A stretch of 64,000 bases of DNA. Origin: Tribonema minus. Taxonomy: Eukaryota > Sar > Xanthophyceae > Tribonematales > Tribonemataceae. The notes below the pieces were generated by a model. That model searched no databases. It was given only the letters and a program-made list of their open reading frames with translations, and had not been told where the DNA came from. The position numbers and the translations under genes are program-made. Location of the stretch: contig JAFCMP010000553.1 of NCBI GenBank assembly GCA_017506865.1, forward strand, positions 1 through 64,000, in the 5' to 3' direction. Positions 56,081 through 64,000 of the stretch are shown one piece after another; within the stretch, counting starts at the first letter, position 1; each line of letters starts with the position of its first letter.

Positions 56081-57073
56081 GCGATCGAGTAATAGGCGGG
56101 ATTTTCGGTTAGTGAGAAGCGAGCTTTTCAGCTCACGCACCCAGGGTTCATGAATGACACACCTTATGAGACTGACGAAAGAAGCTAGTTCGATCTATCT
56201 TTTTTTCAAGCAGACACGCTAACGCTGCCATCGAACCGGGTGTGCAAGCCTGTGCTACTGCGTTCTGGGTACCATAGCAATCAACCAAGTGCACCTTTGA
56301 TCGATAATTTTGAGCTCGCTGTGTACGCACACAGTTGCAACAGCTGGTCGCTGAACGCTGAAAGCACGCACGCCGGCTGTGAGTGCGGTGCGTCTCATTG
56401 TACATAAGAGACGTCGGCAACTCGCGCGTGAGTCTGCCAACTATCACCATCTCGTTTCAGCATTCTCTCTTCATCGACATTGGGCTGGGTTCTGTTCCCT
56501 TACGCTGCGAATGCGCCAGCTGTGAGTGCGGTGAGTTCGGAAAACTGAACCCTTACGGTCAGGAGCTTGCAAGAACTGCCAACTGCATAGCGAGTATTTG
56601 GCGAGGGTGTAGGTGAGGCATGTTCACGAAGCGTGCGAACTTGCGAGCTCTCCCGTTGCGTTCAGACCACTCTCATCACAACCGCTTCTGACGTGAAAAG
56701 CCTTGCGGCTGAGCAGGGTACTGTTTTATTGAAAAATGTCGAACACAGCAGCAGCCATTTGAAAACGCATGCCTGACATGTGAGCTAGTCCTGTGGTGCT
56801 ATATGGTCATCATATGATACCACCACTGCACTGCAAGTTGACAGCGCATCATCGTTGCTGAATAACAGATGCGACGGAGTTGGTTTACATTCTCGGCGCG
56901 TGGTCTTGCCTAACACGGCGCTTGCAAGTTTCCCTACATAGCAGCCCAAATATATCCTGACAGTGTGCCGAGTCCACAACATGCAGCTGCTGGTATGTAC
57001 TCAAAAGTTTGCCCGCTCATGATACAGCCTACTTCAATTGCTTTATCATAATTTTTTTTTACGTTCCGAGATG
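56081..57073. other. Intergenic
   Basis: Upstream remainder of the unit 6 duplication to about 56300, then sequence with no gene recognised. Confidence 0.4.
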
Positions 57074-57336
57074 CAATCTGGTTGATTCTGCCAGTAGTCA
57101 TACGCTTGTCTCAAAGATTATGCCATGCATGTCTAAGTATAAGCGCCTTATACTGTGAAACTGCGAATGGCTCATTATATCAGTAATAGTTTATTTGATG
57201 GTCCCTTACTACCTGGATACCCGTAGTAATTCTAGAGCTAATACATGCACTACGGTCCCAACTGCACCCTCGGGTGCGGACGGGATGCCTTTATTAGATT
57301 GACACCAATGCGGCGCAAGCCGGTGTTGTGGTGACT
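57074..57336 (+). pseudogene. 18S (SSU) rRNA 5' fragment, degraded
   Basis: It begins CTGGTTGATTCTGCCAGTAG and continues in register through ATGCATGTCTAAGTATAAGC, GAAACTGCGAATGGCTCATT, TACCCGTAGTAATTCTAGAG and TTTATTAGATTGACACCAAT, ending TTGTGGTGACT. These are the first ~265 nt of eukaryotic SSU rRNA. Differences at otherwise constant positions (GATTCTGCC for GATCCTGCC, AGATTATGCC for AGATTAAGCC) and the abrupt end mark it as a non-functional fragment. Confidence 0.92.
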
Positions 57337-57359
57337 AAATAAATTTTAAATAAATTTGT

Positions 57360-57360
57360 C

Positions 57361-57392
<32 letters not shown>

Positions 57393-57434
57393 AGTCCTGC
57401 GCCGAAAATGAACGGGGCTAAGTAATCTGCCGCA
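57360..57434 (+). pseudogene. 28S (LSU) rRNA internal fragment
   Basis: GAAAGAGTGCGTAATAGCTC followed by ACTGGTCGAGTAGTCCTGCG and AATGAACGGGGCTAAGTAAT is an internal LSU rRNA segment (domain II). It is joined to the SSU piece by a 20-nt A/T-rich linker in the same orientation, skipping the rest of SSU, the ITS and the 5' part of LSU. Confidence 0.9.
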
Positions 57435-58537
57435 ACTACTGATGACTTGACATAATGATTGTGAGGTACGGTCGGTAACAGATGTACCTCTGACACAGTC
57501 TGCACTCGGTCTGCCGAACTGTATGGCGTGCATTCAATCAACTAGCCAGTACTTAGGGTTGTATTGTCAGTTCTGAGGGCTGGCATTATCTAGTTCATCG
57601 CCTGCGCTCATGCAACCGTCAACATGCACCAAACCATGCAAGATCAGCCAGGCTGATCCGAGGGCTGGCATTGTTTTCTCTGGGTGCTATCGATATATCA
57701 CATCATGCTCTGAGTTCTGCACCACATAATACGGCTTGAGGGTAGAATCCAGTTCTTTCAAGTCCAACAGCTCCTGATTGCCTCAGTGTTAAGTGCCAGT
57801 CAGAGTTTCAGTTTCGCCCCAGTTGCTGGAGCCCAGTTGTAAGACCTACATGCATGGCCACAAACTGGGCCTCTAGCTCTTATTCACAGCAACACAACAT
57901 GTGTGCAACCTACCTTCGGACAACTATTAGCAGCAGGTGACAGGCCTGTCTGTCGTTGTCGCTCTACAGTACAAGCCCCAAGCCGTTCTTCCCCGATGTA
58001 TGTGACAAATGTCAGCCCTCTGGTGAGATGCGCCTTGCGTTTCCCTGCGGCATCAACGTGTTCTCCAGAAGTTGTGTGCATGCGTGTTTTGCTCGTACAG
58101 CTTGCTAGTTGGCATTTATGATGGCATAACATGGTAGCCTGTTCACACAGATGTATTGATACAGATACAGCAGACATTGGCAACATCAAAAAGCCACGGA
58201 GCCTGTGGATTGTGGCACAGCCATTGTCGCTCCTGCATCGCACATAATAAGCAAGCTTGTACATGTTAGCGCGCTCGTAAGAGTCAACGAAGTTTACATT
58301 GCCATCGGAGCAGCCGATAGTGTCACGGCGTTTGCGCTACCATGCAGCGGGCCACGTGCACGATCGCCAAATATATGAAGAGCTATACAGACAACTACGC
58401 CAAGCACTGCACCAGCGCAACATGCAACGGCTGCACTTTCACTCTGCGGCCGCCGCCTTGCCGACAGCAGCCGCTTCACTTTCGCCCACGCGACCGCCAG
58501 CAGCGCTCAGTCAAGTGCACAACGCTCAGCAAGCAAC
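57435..58537. other. Intergenic
   Basis: No gene recognised. A short repeat GAGGGCTGGCATT occurs at 57576 and 57660. Confidence 0.4.
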
Positions 58538-59025
58538 CTACACCAGCCCGCTGCCTTGCCCCTCGTCGTCCAGTTGCTGCGACGGGGTGACGGCGTGGCG
58601 GAACAGGCGCGCAGCGGTCGTGGCTGCTGCGCCGCCACCGCCGCCACGCGCTTTTGCCGACGTCCTTGCCGCAGCGCCCTCTTCGTGGCCACCGCTGTCG
58701 CCGCCGCCGCTGTCGCTGCCGGGCTCGCTGTTGAAGCCCGCGCCGTCGCCAGCGATGCCGCCGCCGCCGCCGTCGCTGTTTGCACCGCTGTTGTACCCCG
58801 CGTTGCTGCTGGCGTAGCCGCCGCCGCCGCCGCCGCCATGGCTGCCGCCACTGCGGCTGCCGCCGTGATGGCTGCCGCTGTCGCTGTCGCTGCCGAAGCC
58901 GCCGCCGCCGCCGCCGCTGCGCGGCGTGTCGCACTCGGGGATGCCCGCCAGCAGGCCACCGCTGCCAGCAGCAGCGCTCAGCAATGGTGTGGGCGGCTCA
59001 CTCTCATCCTGGATTTGCTCAGTGC

Positions 59026-59057
<32 letters not shown>

Positions 59058-62000
59058 TGCAGCAGCTGCGACGGGCGAGGCGCCGCAGCGAGCGGCGCCA
59101 GCGTCTTGCGGCGGTTGAAGCGCCACGCGACGGCGGCGTCGGCGCGCGCGCCGCGCCACTGCAGCAGCGCGCCGAGCAGCGCGGTCGCCGCGCACGCGAA
59201 GCCCGCGCATGTGTACGCGTACTGCGCAGCGGGGCATGCAGCACAGCGTGGTCAGCGCACACTATTGCAGAAATGGGGGGCGTGGGGGCGGTCAGTGGGC
59301 TGGCGGCGGTGGCGTGACGGCTACTGCGATGGCGCCTGCGGCGCCTGCGCTGCAGCGGACTACGGGACGCGTGCGCATGCAAAACGCGTGCCATGCGTCC
59401 GCGTAAAAGCACGATACAACGCTTGGCATTACTGGCGCACCTGCGGCTGTCAGCAATGCGTTAGATTGGGCACCTGCCGCACGTGGGTACTCTGTGCATG
59501 TAGCTCTCATGGGCTCTGCATGCAGGCACCTGCAGTTCTGGGTCTGTGCAAGACTACAAACTTAGCAAAAGGCCACCACAAACATGCTATCATGACACAT
59601 GCGTTGCGGCGGCCGCACTGTCATATGTGATTATGCACTGTCATACGTGGTGAACAACTAGCCTGAAAAATTCAAGTCCGCCGTTATCGTGCGGATGAGC
59701 TCATGCTCTGGGGTTGCACCAAAGATTCGCTGCCGGAATGTCAACTGCTTCTCACAGCATGGCTATACACAAAGCATGCGAGAACCTGAACATCTGGTCC
59801 GCTCTGACAACAGATGAAAACTGCAAAAACTGCACTACAGCCAAATTGGGTGCTAGCTGCAGATGGTAGGGTTGTTTGTGTGTCATATGCCAGCTGGCAC
59901 AGCAGCATTGATCAGCAGTGCTGACGCACGCCGCTGCCAAACACTTCGCTCACATAACAAACACTTGAACTAAAAACAGTAATGAACTTGAAATGTGAAG
60001 TGAGCTCACCTCTCCGCCGACGTCATCGTTCGCCGCACAGAAGTAGCTTGACGACTTCAAGTTGCTCATTACCGCGTCGGTGAACGCATAATTTGCGGTC
60101 ACACCAAAGACGACCATGACTAGTACTACATTCGCCACCAGCAGAGCCACAACGCCGCGGTGCGCGAGCTTGAACGCACGCCATGCAGGCGCCCTGAGGG
60201 CGCAGTTGAAGCAACACGAATGCATGGCGGGTGTCGCAAAGTGAGCTTCTGGCACACGTTGGAATGCAACCGCTGATGCGTTGTTTGTTGCCGGGGCTTG
60301 TGTGCGACTTGAGCACACGCGGCGCAGGCGCCCTGAAGTGGCTGGAGCGATGCAACACGAAATGTCAGCATTGCTGACATCTGCTGGCATGTGGTAGTTT
60401 GCATCTGATGATCAGCGGTTGCCAAGGCCGTGGCCTCAATGATGATACTGCTGACGATGGCCCGGCAGCAGCAACAGCGCAGTGCGCGGCGCTGCAATGC
60501 GTGTTGGCCCAGGGCCTCAAACATGCGATTATATGTGCTGGTGCTCATACTTAAGAATGTCATGTTCTTACACGTGTCAGGATTTGGCAACACATTGCAT
60601 GCTTGGTGTCTGGAGCAGACATCATGTGGTGCACTAGTCATGAAGCACTGAGTCTGCGCATCCGCTGTGCACTGCTACACGTAGGACAGCCCTGTGCCTT
60701 GCCGCCTGTACAAACGACAAATGTAACTGCATGCCGAAACAGCCCCGCAACGATAGACATCGGCTGCCTGTTGCAGGTTTATGGCCAAGGTTCTCAACAA
60801 GTCGTACATCGATTCTTCCAACTCAGTAGCTGTCCACAAACCACGGCGTTGCATCCTTTACATGGATGCCCATTCAGCAATGTCTTAGTAAGTTGCTTAA
60901 GGCAGGTCGGAACACCAATGCCACACATCACAGCAGTGGCGTGTGGCACATTGTGGCTGGGCTGACTCATGATGGGACTGACACTGTGCTTGGTGTTTTT
61001 GAAGCTACTGGTCAGCTGACCATACCAGTCATCCTGAGTACCCACTGGTCATAACCTAACTCATATATGATAACCTTACTCACAACATTGTTGCGTGTAC
61101 ATGCTGGCCTCTACACCAGCACACCTACAAATCCGTGGATATTGTACGTGATCTACTGAATTCACGCTGCCGCACCTGAAGTCATGTCGGAACAGCCACG
61201 CAATGGCGTACAGCAGTGCCGCGTGGCTCACTGCGGACACCAGATGTACGATGCCCGTGACGGTCCCAAAGAAGGCCGTTGCAGCGTCCACCTGAGCACA
61301 CAGCAGTGCAGGTGTTGAAGTGTCATGACTCGTGAAGACGAATTTGATGAAGGCTGAGGGTCACGTGCGCATTCATACCTGATTCAGGACTTTGTGAAAG
61401 CCGGTTTTGCGCATGTGAGCAATCAATGCCTATGCAGGCAAGTCGGCAGATCACCGTGCAGGTACATGTGGTGAAGGCAAACGGAATCGCGCGCTGTGAG
61501 CAGCCGCCTTTTGCAGGGTGCCACATGTATCCTTCAAGGCTCCACCAAATGATGCAAACTGACACAGTGGAACGCCCCCTCCTACCAGTATAAAATGTCT
61601 GTGGGGATACACTCTGTGCGGCATCGCACCCATTGCAGAGTCGTGGCATAAACAGCCTCACCAGTGGGCCAAGTCCTCCAACATAATTGCCTTCCCATTC
61701 CCACACCATTCTTGTGCAACGCCAGATGCTAGATGGTAGTGAATAAGCTGTTGCTGCTGCAGCTGCTGCTGCACGTGCACTGCATACATGCACTCCTTGA
61801 GAGCGCATCAGCAAGCACTTCACCAGTCAGTACCATTGTCAAGTTCAACCAGTCATTCTCCGTTCCCTGGGGAATCGGTCTCGGCTTTCCTGCATGAAGC
61901 GACTACAAATCTTATCTTTAACGCTCGACAATGCCGTTGAAGAAAATTCATGGTGCAAAGCACGACTCACCTTGCCGAGGGGAGTTGCAGCCCCTGCCAC

Positions 62001-63485
62001 CCCGCCATCGGTGATGACAAACTTTGCCCAGCCGAGGTCGTAGCGTCTGGTGAGCACACTGCCAGACGTGGTGCCGCCCAGCACCAGACCCTCGCACTTG
62101 ATGTCCCAGCTGAGCAGTGATACAGCAGCATTCAGAAACTAATTGAGTACACGTGTAATAGCAACATGATGCTTCGAAGCAGTGAATCGCAGCGGCACAG
62201 TGATGCAGCAGCATTCAGAAACGGACTGAGTGTGATAGTGGCACAGTAACTTGAAGCAGTGAATACTAGCTGCACAGTGCAACAGCAGCATTCAGAAGCT
62301 GAGTCAGTATGATAGCAACATGATACTTGAAGCAGTACTTGATGACAACAACAGCAATCATGAAAAGGAGTAGATGTGCAAACATTGGGGTCAATATCAG
62401 CCCCAAGGCAGGTGAAGCGAGGCTGCAACAGCACGCAGGGGAAATAGGAAGCAGCAGTAGGTGTGTGCTTGGCACAACGGGCAAGCGCCGCCCTGCCTGT
62501 GGTGAACTTGTGCTCGTGCAGTGCCGAGCTGACATGGTGGAGATGGCAATGCCCAGCAACAATCCCATACAACTCATGATTCAGGCTGCATGAGAGGTAA
62601 TGGCGAGCAGCACAAGTCCTGTGACCTGTAGCAGAGAAAGCTGGTACCTGAAGTAGCCTTTGGACGACCCTGTAAGAGCCGCGATGTGTATGGCCAGCGC
62701 GCCCGCCGAGAGCATCACCAGCAGCGGCAGAAAGTACGAGCCCACCTGTCGAAGCAATACACGACAGTGCTCATGATCTGGTACATAACAATGCTATGGG
62801 GGTCATTGAAGCAAAGTTGTCACGTGCAAGTCCAGGCCCTTGATTGAATGAGAGGTGCAGAAGCACTCGTGCAAGTGCTCTAAGTATTGCTACACACACT
62901 GTGGCACAACTGAATGTACGCAACCCTCACCACCAGCCGAACGATGCGCTAATCTGTGAAAGATACAGTCACTGATGCATTGAGCTTTGTGCTTGGTAGT
63001 AATGCACTTGAGTGCTACGGAGCATCAGCGCACTTCTTGTTCCAAACCACTTTTGACAGCAGACATAATCGAAGATGTGCATGATACTTTCATGCTATGC
63101 ACCTGGCCACTGGGACCAACAGGCAGGCCTGCCATTAAAATTTTGAGTGCATGCTGCTGATTGTTGCTGACAACAACTCAGGTCAGCTTTGAAGCATCAA
63201 GCTTCGCAGCAAGTCCACCTAATGGTGAGGCAAATAAACAAATCAGCTTACCCGCATTTCAAACCCCAGGTAGGCAGCAACCCACGGTGGTGGCGGCTTG
63301 TTGTTGCGATGTCCATGGGAAACCGTAGTCTGCCTCTTTTTCGTAGTCGTAGCCGAGATCGGTGGCCTCACTTTAGGGATCGGTGGCACCGGCGGTTCAC
63401 TCCTGCCCATGGGTATTCTGGGTGCTGCCACAGGCGCAGGCTCCCTCTCCTCCGCTTCGGTTCCGCTCATGGTGTCCTTCAACAT
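58538..63485 (-). CDS. Four-helix membrane protein with Gly-rich tail, unknown
   Basis: Exons in transcript order: 63485-63252, 62745-62648, 62109-61971, 61291-61176, 60193-60010, 59221-58538. All borders are GT-AG with consistent phases, giving 484 residues. Residues 1-78 are a Pro/basic cytosolic head. Helix 1 is at about 79-102 (VGSYFLPLLVMLSAGALAIH), then a loop of about 60 residues (CEGLVLGGTTSGSVLTRRYD). Helix 2 is at about 163-192, helix 3 at about 210-232 (VVALLVANVVLVMVVFGV), helix 4 at about 258-279. The C-tail has a Gln run, then long Gly/Ser/Asp-rich sequence. The plan (four helices, larger first loop, long tail) resembles tetraspan/claudin-like proteins, but I recognise no family motif. 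Plus-strand Ala/Pro frames over the last exon are antisense shadows. Confidence 0.75.
60310..60340 (-). repeat. Acceptor-side echo of exon 60193-60010
   Basis: On the minus strand, TTCAGGGCGCCTGCGCCGCG matches the real acceptor and exon start CTCAGGGCGCCTGCATGGCG at 60193. It lies about 145 bp upstream. Confidence 0.7.
62117..62345 (-). repeat. Intron tandem repeat, ~70-100 bp unit
   Basis: Three copies of a unit containing CAGCAGCATTCAGAAAC and GATAG..CA.ACTTGAAGCAGTG in the intron between exons 62745-62648 and 62109-61971. Confidence 0.75.
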
Positions 63486-63823
63486 GACGTCGGTCTCTAG
63501 AATGATGTTCCAGCGCTTTCAAGCAGCAAGTGTTGTCAGGTCAGCATCGCTGTCGCGTGCATACAGGCAGCACTCGCACTCCTGCCCAGCACGTAACCGT
63601 CAGATGTTCAACCAGAGGCGAGTCAACTTCTTGAAAGCTCGGCCAGGAAAAGATCGCCAAATTCTTTGCGCAAGCTCTGCACTGTAGCTGCCAGCTGCCA
63701 GCTAGCACGCTTTGTGTGTCATTGGCAATTCCATCTTTAGGGGCGCACAGGTTACATGGCATTGCAAAGGCACTAGGAAATTGCAGAGCGGCCACTGACC
63801 AGCGGTAGCTGCCAGACACTATC
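63486..63823. promoter_or_regulatory. Shared divergent promoter region
   Basis: 338 bp between the start codons of the membrane-protein gene (minus) and monodehydroascorbate reductase (plus). No specific element recognised. Confidence 0.4.
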
Positions 63824-64000
63824 ATGAAGGTGCTGATTGTGGGTGGGGGTAATGCAGCGGGCTACGCAGCAAAGGCCTTTGCAGATAGAGGCGCGCTCGG
63901 CAACACCTCCACAGCTCCAGTCCAGCTCACCATCGTCACCGAGGAGGAGTTCCTGCCATATGAGAGGCCTGCTCTCAGCAAAGGAATGCTGCTGAACGCC
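63824..64000 (+). CDS. Monodehydroascorbate reductase, N-terminal part
   Basis: This NAD(P)H-dependent FAD enzyme regenerates ascorbate from its radical in the ascorbate-glutathione cycle. The 59 visible codons show the FAD-binding start MKVLIVGGGNAAGYAAKAF, a strand VQLTIVTEEE, and YERPALSKGMLL, a hallmark of this family (plant enzymes have YERPALSKGYL). No intron lies in the visible part. The gene runs off the window edge. An upstream targeting peptide cannot be excluded, but the Met at 63824 starts the Rossmann fold directly, which suggests a cytosolic form. Other pyridine-nucleotide disulfide oxidoreductases are less likely. Confidence 0.85.
   Translation, partial: MKVLIVGGGNAAGYAAKAFADRGALGNTSTAPVQLTIVTEEEFLPYERPALSKGMLLNA

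Larger units (their letters stand above)
51000..56200 (-). repeat. Second tandem duplication of ankyrin-family units (minus strand)
   Basis: Two units of about 2.5 kb. Matching blocks: 51045-51260 with 53545-53770; 51398-51770 with 53886-54260 and again 54415-54790; genes 52965-51769 and 55974-54781; and promoter sides 53150-53390 with 56150-56300 (GTGTGCAAGCCTGTGCT.CTG). The 3' flank with a truncated gene end is present twice in the second unit. Confidence 0.8.

Noticed and set aside
58556-59317. Plus-strand Ala-rich ORF opposite the last exon of the membrane protein
   Set aside because: It is composition-driven antisense of a Gly/Ser-rich coding repeat; no start context or family match.

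Overview
The window is nuclear DNA of a eukaryote, most likely a photosynthetic stramenopile (ochrophyte alga, for example a xanthophyte or brown-alga relative). This is an inference. It rests on intron-rich genes with GT-AG introns, TTAGGG-type repeats inside the sequence, a degraded 5' 18S rRNA fragment of ochrophyte-like type near 57.1 kb, and the gene content (uricase, a glycosyltransferase/sulfotransferase-like fusion, monodehydroascorbate reductase). No prokaryotic operon, CRISPR array or convincing tRNA was seen.

Layout. 0.8-4.6 kb (+): uricase with five exons and a peroxisomal AKL end; its 5' exons are not visible. 4.9 kb: a poly(G)-TTCG-poly(C) foldback. 8.0-22.1 kb (+): four tandem units of 3-4 kb, each a promoter block, an intronless F-box-like gene with 27-residue ankyrin-like repeats, and a 3' flank. 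One unit is intact, one has an in-frame TGA and two are frameshifted. 23.4-41.3 kb (+): one 12-exon gene spread over about 18 kb, joining a GT34-like glycosyltransferase to a sulfotransferase-like domain. 42.5-50.0 kb (-): RMI1, the OB-fold partner of the RecQ/Top3 dissolvasome. 51-56 kb (-): two intact members of the ankyrin family in a second tandem duplication, plus a truncated remnant. 57.1-57.4 kb: a chimeric SSU/LSU rRNA pseudogene. 58.5-63.5 kb (-): a six-exon four-helix membrane protein with a Gly-rich tail. 63.8 kb to the edge (+): start of monodehydroascorbate reductase, divergent from the membrane protein.

The most unusual signal runs through all the intron-containing genes. Introns are filled with diverged partial copies of the neighbouring exon edge together with its splice site. 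Copies of an exon 3' end plus donor follow the exon; copies of an acceptor plus exon 5' end precede it. I call these exon-edge echoes. They account for much of the intron length of the fusion gene. The exon models below were built by requiring matching intron phases at every junction. All junctions agree in the uricase, fusion and membrane-protein models; in RMI1 only the join of the doubtful first exon remains open.
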